This document shows, piece by piece, positions 1 to 8,892 of a DNA stretch of 45,861 nt (the first letter of the stretch is position 1; each line of letters starts with the position of its first letter). Where the stretch lies: contig NZ_CALMYP010000003.1 in assembly GCF_937873615.1 (NCBI RefSeq), positions 1 through 45,861 of the forward strand. The letters are read 5' to 3'. The notes below the pieces were generated by a model, which was given only the letters and a program-made list of their open reading frames with translations, searched no databases and was not told the origin of the DNA. This stretch comes from an uncultured Paracoccus sp. Its GTDB lineage: Bacteria > Pseudomonadota > Alphaproteobacteria > Rhodobacterales > Rhodobacteraceae. The position numbers and the translations under genes were made by a program.

Positions 1-1998
1 GACGAGGCGCACAAGGCCGGGTCGAAGCTGAGCCAGGATGTCTATGAGCGGATCAACCCGAGCGCCCTGATCGAATTCACCGCCACGCCCAAGGGCTTCA
101 ACAACATCCTTCATTCCGTGACAGCGCAGGAGCTGAAGGATGAAGAGATGATCAAGATGCCCGTGGTGCTGGACGAGGCTGAAACGTGGCAAGGCGCGGT
201 GAACTCGGCCATCCTGAAACGCGCCGAGTTGCAGGAACATGCGGATCGCGACCGAGAGGGCTATATCCGGCCCATCGTGCTGTTCCAAGCGCAGAAGAAG
301 GGTGAAGACGTTACCGTAGACGTGCTGCGCAACCACCTGATCGAGAATGAGAATATCGACCCGGCCAAGATCGCCGTGGCGACCGGCGCGCAACGTGATC
401 TGGACGGGATCGACCTGTTCAAGCCCGATTGCCCGATTGAATACGTGATCACCATCGAGGCGCTGAAGGAAGGCTGGGATTGCTCCTTTGCCTATGTATT
501 CTGTTCGCTGGCCAATATCCGGAGTTCGACCGACGCCGAGCAGTTGTTGGGGCGCGTGTTGCGGATGCCCTATGCGAAGAAGCGTAAGGAACCGGCGCTG
601 AACAAATCCTACGCCAAGCTGGTGTCGAAGCATTTTTCCGAGGCCGCTGTCAGTCTGCGCGATAAGTTGGTCGATATGGGGTTCGAGGAAAGCGAGGCCG
701 AGGCCAATATCGAGGCCGAGCAGCCGGGGCTGGATGATGGCCTCTTCGGGCGGCAGGTGCGCCCGCGCCCCACGATGACGGTCGAGCTGGACGCCTCTGA
801 GGACGAGCGCCGCGACATCAACATCGTAGCACCTGGCAAGATCAAGGTTTCGGCGGGCGATGACGGCAAGACCCGGATCGAATTCACCGGCGTGCCCAAG
901 CCCAAAGACGAAGAGCGCCTTTTCCAGATGGCCCCCGAGCGTCTGCATGGCGTGCTGCGAGAGAAGCTGCAAGAGTTCAAGGCCAAGCACGCCGACGATC
1001 TGGCACCCGCCCATCTGGGCGAAGAATTCACCGTGCCGCGCCTGATGGCGCATGTGCAGGGTGAGCTGGTCTTTGGCGATACCGACATCCTGATGGAATA
1101 TCACGATTGGTCACTGGCCGATCATCCGGCGCGGCTGACCAAGGCCGAGTTCGATATTGTCGAGACGACCAACACCTTCGAGATCGACCTCGACGGCAAC
1201 CGTCTGTCGATCTCGGCTGCGGACAGTTCCGAACAGCTTTCGCTGGATATCGACGTGGACGACTGGACCCCGAATTCGCTGGTGCGCTGGCTGGATGGGA
1301 AGGTTCGCGATCAATGGATCGGGCAGGCGGAATTGCTGGCTTGGTTGAATGATGTCGTCACCCATCAGATCCGCGACCGGGATATCCCCTTGTCGCAACT
1401 GATGCGCTGCAAGTTCATCCTGGCACGCAAGCTGAACGAGAAGATCCGGGGCTTCCGCCAGATGGAGCGCGACAAGGTTTACCAGATGAACCTCTTCGGC
1501 CCCGAGGCCCGCGTCGTGGTGTCGTTCGATGACGGCATCCGGTTCTTCGACGAGATGTATTTCGACGTTCCCAAGTATCGGGGCATGTACAAGTTCAAGC
1601 ACCACTTCATGGGGCCGGACGAGGTGCCGACATTCGACAGCAAGGATGGCGGCGAAGAGGTCAAATGTGCCCTCGCGCTCGATGCCTTGCCGGGCCTGAA
1701 ATACTGGACCCGCAACGTCAGCAGGCATCCGAATTCCTTCTCCCTGCCCACCTCGACCGACAAGTTCTACCCGGACTTCGTGGCCGTCATGGAGGATGGC
1801 CGCCTGCTGGTTGTCGAATACAAGGGCAAGCAGTTGTCACCCGAGGAAAGCCGAGACAGCCGCGAGAAAGAGCTGATCGGTCAGCAATGGGCCAAAGCGT
1901 CAGAGGGCAAGACAGTTTTCGTCATGGCGACGATGGAACGCGGCGATCCGAAGGAAGTGCGACAGCAGGTGATGGATGCCCTTCAAAGGAAAATGTAG
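1..1998 (+). CDS. Type III restriction (Res-like) DEAH helicase-nuclease, 5' end outside window
   Basis: The reading frame is open from base 1 and begins exactly at the DEAH box (motif II), so the Walker A half of the helicase lies upstream of the window. Motif III follows as FTATP (codons 27-31). A second RecA-like domain is shown by EGWDCSFAYVF and the motif VI sequence QLLGRVLRMP. The last ~90 codons carry a PD-(D/E)XK nuclease pattern: Asp at 1774-1776, Glu at 1816-1818 and Lys at 1822-1824 (reading PDF ... EYKG). Families with this order are Res subunits of type III restriction systems, which translocate on DNA with ATP and cut unmethylated sites. The partner Mod methyltransferase is not in view and would be expected upstream. 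A SIR2 gene follows 24 bases downstream on the same strand. The helicase family is certain; the exact system type is inferred. Confidence 0.88.
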   Translation, partial: DEAHKAGSKLSQDVYERINPSALIEFTATPKGFNNILHSVTAQELKDEEMIKMPVVLDEAETWQGAVNSAILKRAELQEHADRDREGYIRPIVLFQAQKKGEDVTVDVLRNHLIENENIDPAKIAVATGAQRDLDGIDLFKPDCPIEYVITIEALKEGWDCSFAYVFCSLANIRSSTDAEQLLGRVLRMPYAKKRKEPALNKSYAKLVSKHFSEAAVSLRDKLVDMGFEESEAEANIEAEQPGLDDGLFGRQVRPRPTMTVELDASEDERRDINIVAPGKIKVSAGDDGKTRIEFTGVPKPKDEERLFQMAPERLHGVLREKLQEFKAKHADDLAPAHLGEEFTVPRLMAHVQGELVFGDTDILMEYHDWSLADHPARLTKAEFDIVETTNTFEIDLDGNRLSISAADSSEQLSLDIDVDDWTPNSLVRWLDGKVRDQWIGQAELLAWLNDVVTHQIRDRDIPLSQLMRCKFILARKLNEKIRGFRQMERDKVYQMNLFGPEARVVVSFDDGIRFFDEMYFDVPKYRGMYKFKHHFMGPDEVPTFDSKDGGEEVKCALALDALPGLKYWTRNVSRHPNSFSLPTSTDKFYPDFVAVMEDGRLLVVEYKGKQLSPEESRDSREKELIGQQWAKASEGKTVFVMATMERGDPKEVRQQVMDALQRKM

Positions 1999-2022
1999 AA
2001 AATCAAGTTCTTGGGGCTGGCC

Positions 2023-5000
2023 ATGAAAAGAACAGTCGATTCATCAGCGCTAGAGAGGCTGCGCAAACTTCCGGACTTCCCTGCTTTTGAGGCTTTTGCA
2101 AAAGCGCTTTGGCAGGAGGAAGCCGCCGTAATGGTTGGCGCAGGCTTTAGTCGGGTTTGCGCCCGCGAAAACACCAGCCCGGCTCCACCGCTCTGGAGTG
2201 ACTTCAAATCAGAGATGGCCACTGCTTTGGGTTACAAATCTGGCGATGGACTAGATGCGCTCAGACTGGCTCAGGAATATCAAACGCTTCATGGTGACAG
2301 CGGGCTAGATCAACTCATCCGTCGTTTGGTCGTTGATGACCAGTGGGAACCGGGACCACTCCATACGCAGCTATTGGAACTTCCATGGCGCGACGTGCTG
2401 ACGACAAATTGGGACACTTTGCTCGAACGCACTCAGCCTCAAACACCGGACAGAATTTACAGTTGCGTGCGCACGGTCCAAGAAATTTCCCATCGCGCGA
2501 AGCCTCGGATCGTCAAATTGCACGGCTCGCTGCCTGCCCATAAGCCATTCATTTTCACTGAAGATGACTATCGCACCTATCCAGCGCGATTTGCACCATT
2601 CGTGAATCTTGCGCAGCAAGTCATGCTTGAACATGACCTTTGCTTAGTCGGTTTCTCCGGTATCGACCCAAACTTTCTGGCATGGAGCGGTTGGGTTCGC
2701 GATACGCTAAGCGTATCGGCCCGTCGTATCCGCCTCGTTGGCGTTCTGAAGTTGTCGCCAGTCTCGCGAACCCTACTAGAGGCAAGAAATGTTACGCCGA
2801 TCGACCTAGAGCCTCTCGTAAGGGATTTGCATCGGGAAGAGCAGCATGAGAAGGCGCTTGAGCTTTTCTTCGCTGCGTTGCTGGCTGCAAAGCCGCCTTC
2901 CCCCTTTTCTTGGAATATAGGCTCGGATGCTTTCTCCCAGTCTTCCGTTGCACCGGAGGAAGACCGTCCGACGCGGAGGGATGTCGTAAGGGCTTGGGCT
3001 ATAGACAAGAAAAATTATCCTGGTTGGCTAGTTGCCCCATTTCGAGAAACGCAACAACTTCGCTATTGCCATCCTACAGTCAAAAAAGCGGCAGAGTCAG
3101 CGGAGGATCACTTGCGCTTCGCGATGGAGCGGATCTGGCGCCACCGCACCGCAGCAATTTGGCTCAACGTCCACGACATGGAAGAAGCAGATGCTCACTT
3201 CGATGCAGTCAAGGACAGCTTAAAACCAGACGAAAAGGTCGAGCTTTGCTCCGCGATTGCGCGTGAATGGCGGCGATACCGAAAATGGGAAGAGTGGTCG
3301 CGTTGGACCAATAGATTGAAGCTGATTGGCAGCAGAGAAGCCAACCTGCATCACGCATTTGAAACTGGGCACCGCGCTCTTCTGGATTGGGATGACGACG
3401 CGGTTCTGAAGGCTGCAAATGATCTCAAAGATGATGAACCGCTCTGGATGATGCGTCGTGCAGGACTGTTGGCTACGCTATTTCAGCACCGAGAGGCGGC
3501 GGAGCTGTATCAGGCGGCACTGCTCAGCATTCGACGAAAACTATTAGCGGCACCGAAATCTACTTGGCTGATTTCGTTGGAGTCATGGGCCGCCTTTTTT
3601 CATCGCGTTTCCTATTCGGCATTGACCGACGACCTTGTTTCATTCCCGGAGGATGAAAGCGATGAAACGCGAATGCGCTACGTTGCCGCAAAAACCGACC
3701 CGTGGGACACGATTTCACGCCTGGAGCGGTTATCTTCGGAAAGGATAGACCGGAATCGCGCTGACGCTGAGCAATGGAAGCTATTGTTCAAGTCTGGACG
3801 ATATCGCCCAGGCGGTACAACCCGTATCGGTGGAGACGAAGAATGTCCGTTCTATAGCCTACTCGAACTAATCGAGCGAACGGGTGCCCCAGAGCAAATC
3901 GCCAATTTTAATGTATTTTCGTCACGACTTGAGACAGCATATCGCGCGATCACCAGACACGATGAAGGCGATCTTCTGAACTTCTTTGCGCGGTATCGCG
4001 GATCAGAAAAGAAGATGCTTGATTGGGCTATGCCACGGATGCAAGTCGCTCAGCTCAGTGACACAGCGGTTGACCATTTTGTATCTGTGATCCCGCGGCG
4101 CATAGATAGACTTGCGAGATTGAAGGATCGTCGCGGGGGAGAAAACCGCCTTGTTTTCCTTCTTGAACTCTTGGCGCGTGTCGTTGTTCGCGCGCCATCA
4201 ACCAAAGCGATGGGGGTCTTTGAGTGGGTTCTAGGCCTACTTGATTCCACATTGCTTTGGTGGGGTAGCTACTCAGCTTGCGAAGCGGTCTTGGGAGGTG
4301 CCCTTGAAGCTATGGAGGGGACAGAGCGCAAAAAGGCGATGGAACTCGCCCTTCACATGAAAACGCCCGGTGAAGCCGGCGCACAGGCCATCGAACGAGA
4401 TTGGCCCGAAATTTTTGACACCTTTGCCGACCAGGAAGTGCAGAGTCTTGCTGGCTCGGCTGGTAATGCTGCTCGAATCCAAGAACTGATAGGATTGGTC
4501 AAAGACGGCGCTGAGCTGGACCGTGGTAGAGCCTTACGGCGTCTTCATTTGCTCAACACCGCCCAAAAGCTGTCAAAAGAGCAATCAGCGTCTCTGGAGG
4601 AAGCCATTTGGGGGCGCAGCAATGACGGTGAGTGGCCGTCCGATACCCAATTGCATCCTTGGGTTTTTCTTGAATTGCCTGGAAAAGATCGTGCTAACGC
4701 CCTCTTTCTTGAGCGGATTGTCGGCACAGTTTCAAAAGGGCAAGTCTCGCACGAGTTGCTAATGAATCTTCGGGCAGGCATGGAGCGATCAGAGGTTCTG
4801 GTTTCGAAGGAGAAAATTGTTGACTGCGTTACAAGCTGCCTTTCGTGGCAGCCCGCAGAAGCACATGAGCAGAGTTCAATTTCCCGTGCATTGTCAGGAG
4901 ATGAAGGACGTGATCAGGCAACGAGACGGGAGATCGGTGAAGTCTTGGCGCGAAGCCTGCTGCCTCGTTTGGAGACACATGACTTTCCGGACGAAATTTC

Positions 5001-5550
5001 AGCACAAATACAGTTGCCAGAAAACTCTAATCACATTGAGTCTATGGCAGCGATCTCATTCCAAATAGCAAGGCTCTGGCCAAGCCATAAGTCTAAAGCG
5101 ATTTCCCAGATTCGTTCCGCGATGGCCAGCAGGGAGCCGGCGCGGGTGTATCCGGCGTTCATTGCAATATCGCAGTTTGTTCAATCCACGGAAAATGAAG
5201 GTAGCATCCCCCGCGAGATCATCGAACTCCTGCTCCATGCGGCTGAACAAAGGACTCAGCCTGGCTTGAGTTCTTCTCTCGAATTGTTGTGTGACATGGC
5301 CGAGATGAAGCAACTTCAGGCTGATGACCTAGACCGCCTTTCAGTCGCGTTACCGCATGTGCTCAGGGAATATCGTTATGACCAAACGAACCTAGAGGTT
5401 CCCTCGATGGCAGAATTACCGAGGGTTCGCAGAAAAGTTCATAAGCTTGCACACCTCCTTGCAGAGCATTGCAACGAATTGAGTGAATTGGTGTCTGAAC
5501 TCGACCAGGACCCTCTTCCGGAGGTTCGTCGCTGGGACCGGGTTAAGTAG
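2023..5550 (+). CDS. SIR2-domain protein with long C-terminal helical region, probable anti-phage effector
   Basis: The N-terminal ~230 residues show SIR2-like NAD-binding motifs: GAGFS (39-43), TTNWD (127-131), KLHGS (165-169), FTEDDY (178-183) and GFSGIDPN (210-217). The remaining ~900 residues look alpha-helical and have no motif I recognise. Standalone SIR2 proteins of this size are often defence NADases that deplete NAD+ on phage sensing; that role is inferred here. ATG at 2023 (1175 aa) is chosen; an in-frame TTG lies at 2011, and neither has a strong ribosome site. The gene follows the restriction helicase by 24 bases and may share its transcript. Base composition is clearly lower in GC than the flanks: two 60-base samples counted by hand gave 45% and 57%. 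This suggests separate acquisition. Confidence 0.85.
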   Translation: MKRTVDSSALERLRKLPDFPAFEAFAKALWQEEAAVMVGAGFSRVCARENTSPAPPLWSDFKSEMATALGYKSGDGLDALRLAQEYQTLHGDSGLDQLIRRLVVDDQWEPGPLHTQLLELPWRDVLTTNWDTLLERTQPQTPDRIYSCVRTVQEISHRAKPRIVKLHGSLPAHKPFIFTEDDYRTYPARFAPFVNLAQQVMLEHDLCLVGFSGIDPNFLAWSGWVRDTLSVSARRIRLVGVLKLSPVSRTLLEARNVTPIDLEPLVRDLHREEQHEKALELFFAALLAAKPPSPFSWNIGSDAFSQSSVAPEEDRPTRRDVVRAWAIDKKNYPGWLVAPFRETQQLRYCHPTVKKAAESAEDHLRFAMERIWRHRTAAIWLNVHDMEEADAHFDAVKDSLKPDEKVELCSAIAREWRRYRKWEEWSRWTNRLKLIGSREANLHHAFETGHRALLDWDDDAVLKAANDLKDDEPLWMMRRAGLLATLFQHREAAELYQAALLSIRRKLLAAPKSTWLISLESWAAFFHRVSYSALTDDLVSFPEDESDETRMRYVAAKTDPWDTISRLERLSSERIDRNRADAEQWKLLFKSGRYRPGGTTRIGGDEECPFYSLLELIERTGAPEQIANFNVFSSRLETAYRAITRHDEGDLLNFFARYRGSEKKMLDWAMPRMQVAQLSDTAVDHFVSVIPRRIDRLARLKDRRGGENRLVFLLELLARVVVRAPSTKAMGVFEWVLGLLDSTLLWWGSYSACEAVLGGALEAMEGTERKKAMELALHMKTPGEAGAQAIERDWPEIFDTFADQEVQSLAGSAGNAARIQELIGLVKDGAELDRGRALRRLHLLNTAQKLSKEQSASLEEAIWGRSNDGEWPSDTQLHPWVFLELPGKDRANALFLERIVGTVSKGQVSHELLMNLRAGMERSEVLVSKEKIVDCVTSCLSWQPAEAHEQSSISRALSGDEGRDQATRREIGEVLARSLLPRLETHDFPDEISAQIQLPENSNHIESMAAISFQIARLWPSHKSKAISQIRSAMASREPARVYPAFIAISQFVQSTENEGSIPREIIELLLHAAEQRTQPGLSSSLELLCDMAEMKQLQADDLDRLSVALPHVLREYRYDQTNLEVPSMAELPRVRRKVHKLAHLLAEHCNELSELVSELDQDPLPEVRRWDRVK

Positions 5551-5621
5551 CCAACTGATTACGGAATTGCCAAGGTCTTTTCGCTCCTTGCGTTCAGGAA
5601 AAAATGTGCCGACCTCGCGCC

Positions 5622-5873
5622 TTAATCTGTCTCGCCCTCAGCAAGCACGATACCGCGCAAAATTGCGTTGCCATCGCAGCCGATAGCTCTCACAATCTGA
5701 ACGAACTCGACGACTTCCACCCTTCGCTCACCATTCTCGTATTTCGCGACGAATGACTGAGGCCGTTCGAGGCGATCTGCCAGCTCGGTCTGCGTCAGCC
5801 CCGCATCCAACCGCGCCTGCTTCAATGCCGCCATGAGGGCCAGATGCCCCGGACTGCGTAGGGTTCTTCCCAT
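5622..5873 (-). CDS. Small XRE-family helix-turn-helix regulator
   Basis: An 83-residue protein made almost entirely of one Cro/C1-type helix-turn-helix: ALKQARLDAGLTQTELADRL followed by the recognition-helix segment RPQSFVAKYENGERRVEV. This family binds short palindromic operators as dimers. The gene converges on the SIR2 gene and is divergent from the zinc-ribbon gene at 5980. The 106-base space between those two starts holds inverted repeats that suit an autoregulated operator. ATG at 5873 is the natural start, since the helix-turn-helix begins about 15 residues in. It may control the plus-strand cargo genes as well as itself; this is inferred from position only. Confidence 0.82.
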   Translation of the reverse strand: MGRTLRSPGHLALMAALKQARLDAGLTQTELADRLERPQSFVAKYENGERRVEVVEFVQIVRAIGCDGNAILRGIVLAEGETD

Positions 5874-5883
5874 GGTTTCGAAC

Positions 5884-5928
5884 TCCGAATAAATCCGGAA
5901 TTCGGATAATCCCGCTTGAGGATTATCC
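5884..5928. promoter_or_regulatory. Inverted repeats between the XRE regulator and the zinc-ribbon gene, candidate operator
   Basis: GGATAATCC at 5904-5912 and its reverse complement GGATTATCC at 5920-5928 are separated by 7 bases. ATCCG (5893-5897) and CGGAT (5903-5907) form a second, overlapping repeat around GAATT. Related TCCGAAT/ATTCGGA half-sites span the 5884-5907 part. The site starts 11 bases upstream of the regulator's start codon. No binding data exist; the role is inferred from symmetry and position. Confidence 0.5.
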
Positions 5929-5979
5929 CATTTCGGGTTATTGCTTTGGCGTTTTCACACCAAAGTGCCGAGTAGCCCC

Positions 5980-6270
5980 ATGCCCCAATGCCCCCACTGC
6001 ATGACCGAGATCCACGAAGAGGCGAGGGTCTGCCCGTCCTGCGGCGCGAAGAAGGGCGTTTTGGGCGCGGGCTTTACCGGGCGCGACCTGAAGGCGCGGG
6101 CGGGCATCGTAGCGGCGATTGGTTTGCTGCCGCTCCTCGTCGGGCTTGGCTTTCTTGTCACAGGCGACGTCATTGGCTTCATGCTGTTGGCTGGCCTTGC
6201 CGCAATCCCCTTCGCCATCGCAGCCGGGATCTTTGTCGCATCTGAGGGGCGCAAAAAATGGTATCGCTGA
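5980..6270 (+). CDS. Zinc-ribbon membrane protein
   Basis: 96 residues. The N-terminus carries CPHC (residues 3-6) and CPSC (17-20), a double-CXXC zinc ribbon. It is followed by two hydrophobic segments (about 39-58 and 62-83) that would anchor the protein in the inner membrane with the ribbon in the cytoplasm. Function is unknown. ATG at 5980 is chosen because the zinc ribbon begins two residues later; an upstream in-frame TTG at 5941 lies inside the promoter region. The last 13 bases overlap the next gene, so the two are probably translationally coupled. A second zinc-ribbon membrane protein of the same plan lies at 7655. Confidence 0.72.
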   Translation: MPQCPHCMTEIHEEARVCPSCGAKKGVLGAGFTGRDLKARAGIVAAIGLLPLLVGLGFLVTGDVIGFMLLAGLAAIPFAIAAGIFVASEGRKKWYR

Positions 6271-6671
6271 ACCTTCATGATCCTGACGGCGTGCAGCGCC
6301 GTTTGCAGGCCTTTCTCGTCCAGTTCACCGCGCCGCAATGGGTCACGCAGACCCAGACCGACGCGACGATTGAGGATCTGGAACGCGCCGCCGAGGTGCT
6401 GGACCTCGTTCTGGACATCCTGCTCGATGCGCAGCTCGGGCTGGTGGCCGATCTGGTTCCTGCCGATGACGAGCAATTTTGGCACAGCCCTCGCCGTCTG
6501 CACGCGCCGGAAACGGGGGCGCAATTCGACATCCGTGTGGGCGCGCGCGGCGGCTATGATCTTCGCGTCACGGTGGGCAACACCGTTTTTGCCGATCACG
6601 CGATGAGCTTTGAAGCCCTGACCATGGCGCTGCGCAGTTTCGCCGCCCTGCACCGCGAGGCCGCCGCATGA
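6258..6671 (+). CDS. Unknown 137-residue protein
   Basis: No family recognised. The protein is soluble and acidic in its first half, where a likely helix is rich in Asp, Glu and Leu (about residues 35-65). The second half has shorter beta-like stretches (GAQFDIRVGARGGYDLRV). There is no signal peptide or membrane segment. The start overlaps the upstream gene by 13 bases and the stop overlaps the next start as ATGA. This packing is the main evidence that it is a real gene and belongs to the same transcript. Confidence 0.65.
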   Translation: MVSLNLHDPDGVQRRLQAFLVQFTAPQWVTQTQTDATIEDLERAAEVLDLVLDILLDAQLGLVADLVPADDEQFWHSPRRLHAPETGAQFDIRVGARGGYDLRVTVGNTVFADHAMSFEALTMALRSFAALHREAAA

Positions 6672-6826
6672 GCGAGCAGAAACATACGTCGTTCTACATT
6701 AGCGCCGAGGGCCACAAGGCCCTGCGGCTGGAGGCGATCAAACGCGGCCTGTCGATGAGCCAACTCATCGCCCGTGCACTGGCCGATGCGGGCGTCGATA
6801 TACCAGCAGAGGATTTGAAGAAATGA
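6668..6826 (+). CDS. Short ribbon-helix-helix-like protein (52 aa)
   Basis: A 52-residue frame with ATGA overlaps at both ends, at 6668-6671 with the gene before and 6823-6826 with the gene after. Its sequence runs from a beta-like SFYISAEGHKAL into helices with KRGLSMSQLIARALADAGV, the pattern of small CopG/Arc-type ribbon-helix-helix DNA-binding proteins. Members are dimeric and often autoregulate their operon or serve in plasmid partition or mobilisation. Which role applies here is not visible. Confidence 0.62.
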   Translation: MSEQKHTSFYISAEGHKALRLEAIKRGLSMSQLIARALADAGVDIPAEDLKK

Positions 6827-7650
6827 CGAGTTTACTGGTTGCGGCTATCACCGCCTTCCTGCCTATTGCCGCCCACGCCCAAGACAGCCTGACCGAAACG
6901 CTGACGCCGGAGCCGCGCCCTTACCCCTACGCGATCCTCGACATTCAGCCGGGGGCGGAGGCGATGGATGCGGCCAGCATGTTCGGCGAGCGGATGATGC
7001 TGATCCTCGTGCCCGAGCAGGTCGCTCTGCGGGTCGAGAATGGCGAGGGGCGCGCCTTTGCGCTGACCTTCGATCAGAAGCTGGTGACGCAGGGCGTGGG
7101 GCCGCACACCCGCATGGGCCGCGATCCCTATGCCGAGATCAACGCCACGCTGGCGACCGAGGCCATGGGCGGGCGGGTGCTGCAAATCCGGCGCACGATC
7201 CGCGAGCCGAACGAGAACCTGCCCGAACCCGCCGCGCTGATCGCGCAGCTGGAAGAGCGCTATGGTCCGCCTTCGAAGCGGGACGGGAGCAGCGCGACTT
7301 GGGCGTGGGGCGAGGATGGCTTCATCCCCAATCTCGACGGCCAGCCGCTGCATGAAATCACCACCGTCAGCCAGTTCGGGTCGCGCAAGACGATCCAGTA
7401 CCGGCCTTGTTCGACCGGCTTCAGTGCCGATGCCGAGTACCGTTTCCGCCAGCACCGTGAAACCCCGATCATGCCAGGTTGCACGGCGCTTTTAACGGTT
7501 GGATTCAATGGCGGCGCGCAGATCTCGACCGTCAGCTTTTCGCTGACCGATTTCGACCTGATCCGTCAGCATGTGGCCGAGGTGGATCGTCAGATACTCG
7601 AAGCCTTGACCTCCGACGCGCCGGTCGCGCCCGCCGACATGGACCTGTGA
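6823..7650 (+). CDS. Exported protein of unknown function (275 aa)
   Basis: The N-terminus MTSLLVAAITAFLPIAAHAQ looks like a Sec signal peptide, with likely cleavage after AHA. The n-region is unusually short and has no Lys or Arg. The mature protein has no motif I know. It contains two Cys (in RPCSTGFS and MPGCTALL), about 18 residues apart, that could form a disulphide in the periplasm. The start overlaps the ribbon-helix-helix gene by ATGA and the stop is 4 bases before the next gene. A secreted protein among zinc-ribbon membrane proteins suggests an envelope role for this cargo run; that is inference. Confidence 0.68.
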   Translation: MTSLLVAAITAFLPIAAHAQDSLTETLTPEPRPYPYAILDIQPGAEAMDAASMFGERMMLILVPEQVALRVENGEGRAFALTFDQKLVTQGVGPHTRMGRDPYAEINATLATEAMGGRVLQIRRTIREPNENLPEPAALIAQLEERYGPPSKRDGSSATWAWGEDGFIPNLDGQPLHEITTVSQFGSRKTIQYRPCSTGFSADAEYRFRQHRETPIMPGCTALLTVGFNGGAQISTVSFSLTDFDLIRQHVAEVDRQILEALTSDAPVAPADMDL

Positions 7651-7654
7651 TGCA

Positions 7655-7951
7655 ATGACAGACACCACATCTGATATCCAGACCTGCCCATTCTGCTACA
7701 CGGAGATGGACGCGCGCGCAGATGTTTGCCCCAGTTGCCAGGCGATCAAGGACACGACACCCGAATGGGCCAAGCGCCTGAAAATATACAAGATCGGCGC
7801 ATTCGCTCTGATCATCGGTCTGGGCCTGATGTTTATCGACGGCAAAGGCATCTGGTGGTGGGGGTCCCCTTTCGTCTTGATCGGAGGCTTCTTCCTGTTC
7901 AGGGCGCATAAATTCGATGTCTCCGAAGTGCTTTGGCACCACAAGGAATAG
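7655..7951 (+). CDS. Second zinc-ribbon membrane protein
   Basis: 98 residues with CPFC (11-14) and CPSC (25-28), then two hydrophobic stretches (about 47-62 and 67-84) with a Trp-rich turn between them (GIWWWGSP). The plan matches the protein at 5980: N-terminal double-CXXC ribbon and two membrane helices. The two may be ancient paralogues. It starts 4 bases after the exported-protein gene and ends 10 bases before the next. Function unknown. Confidence 0.7.
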   Translation: MTDTTSDIQTCPFCYTEMDARADVCPSCQAIKDTTPEWAKRLKIYKIGAFALIIGLGLMFIDGKGIWWWGSPFVLIGGFFLFRAHKFDVSEVLWHHKE

Positions 7952-7961
7952 GAAGGCCGCC

Positions 7962-8141
7962 ATGGAAACTCATTGGATCGACAGCCCCGAGCACCAAGCC
8001 GACCGCAAGGAACTGGCCGACCTCTGTGGGCGCATCCGTACCCCGACAGAAGACGCACGACTTGCCGAACTGAAGGCACGGGTGCGCGACTGGGCGCGGC
8101 TCAATCAGGCAGCCGAGGATTTCGTGAACGGCGCGCCATAG
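7962..8141 (+). CDS. Unknown 59-residue protein
   Basis: ATG at 7962 is preceded by a good ribosome site (AGGAAGG) that overlaps the end of the zinc-ribbon gene. The product is a small charged, mostly helical protein (HQADRKELADLCGRIRTP ... ELKARVRDWARLN) with no recognised domain. Position in the operon and the ribosome site support it. A longer in-frame start upstream would overlap the previous gene and is less likely. Confidence 0.58.
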   Translation: METHWIDSPEHQADRKELADLCGRIRTPTEDARLAELKARVRDWARLNQAAEDFVNGAP

Positions 8142-8324
8142 GCGACTGGCCAAAACGGTGCAAATCGGCTAAGAGGCCCGCATGATCACAGTACGCGCAC
8201 ATATCACCCTGATTTAGCGCCCGCGAGACAAGGCGGGCGGCTTCGAGCTGTTCGCCGATTGATGATCCTCCATCACCGCAACACTTCCGACGCCGCCGCC
8301 ATCTGGCATGACGGAGGCAAGGAC

Positions 8325-8891
8325 ATGACCAACTGGTATACGGCAGACACCCATTTCGGGCATGAGAACGTCATCGCGCTGTGCGGGCGGCCCTTCCGCA
8401 ATGCCGGTCACATGGACACGGTGTTGATCGAGAACCTGTGGTCCAGGGTGCGGCCCGAGGATGATCTCTGGATCATCGGTGATTTTGCCTTTGGGCCGAA
8501 AGCCAAAGAGGCCAGCTATCTCGAAGCCATCTTCGGGCAGCTTCCGGGTGCGCGTAAGCACCTGGTGATCGGCAATCACGATCTGGAACCGACTCTGGCC
8601 TTGCCGTGGGACAGCATTTCGCAGCTGGTGGAGGTCAAGGATGGCCCCGACTACCAGGCTCATACGCTATGCCACTATCCCATGATCACCTGGAACCGCG
8701 CCCGGCGCGGCGCGCTTCAGATCTTCGGGCATGTCCACAATAACTGGAAAGGGTCGCGCAACAGCGTCAACGCGGGCGTCGATGTCTGGGATTTCATGCC
8801 GGTTCGCTTTGAGGATATTGCCCGCCGCGCCAAAACCCTGCCCGTGAACAGGCACTGGGCGGATGTCGAGCACAAGGCGAAGGAGTTCTGA
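8325..8891 (+). CDS. Calcineurin-like metallophosphoesterase (188 aa)
   Basis: All metal-binding blocks of the family are present in order: TADTHFGH (6-13), GDFAFG, GNHD, CHYP and GHVHNN. Such small enzymes hydrolyse phosphomonoesters or diesters with two metal ions and are common on phages and plasmids. The substrate cannot be read from the sequence. ATG at 8325 follows GGAGGCAAGG and places the first motif at residue 6; an in-frame ATG at 8259 has no comparable site. The gene begins a group of three (8325-9929) separated from the preceding operon by about 180 bases. Confidence 0.85.
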   Translation: MTNWYTADTHFGHENVIALCGRPFRNAGHMDTVLIENLWSRVRPEDDLWIIGDFAFGPKAKEASYLEAIFGQLPGARKHLVIGNHDLEPTLALPWDSISQLVEVKDGPDYQAHTLCHYPMITWNRARRGALQIFGHVHNNWKGSRNSVNAGVDVWDFMPVRFEDIARRAKTLPVNRHWADVEHKAKEF

Positions 8892-8892
8892 T

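Noticed and set aside
8181-8216. A 12-codon frame starting MITVRAHITLI
   Set aside because: It may be the remnant of a lost gene, but it is too short to identify and there is no matching continuation in the other frames.
8217-8242. A GC-rich stem (GCGCCCGC / GCGGGCG) before the first metallophosphoesterase
   Set aside because: No T run on either strand and an imperfect stem; not enough to call a terminator.
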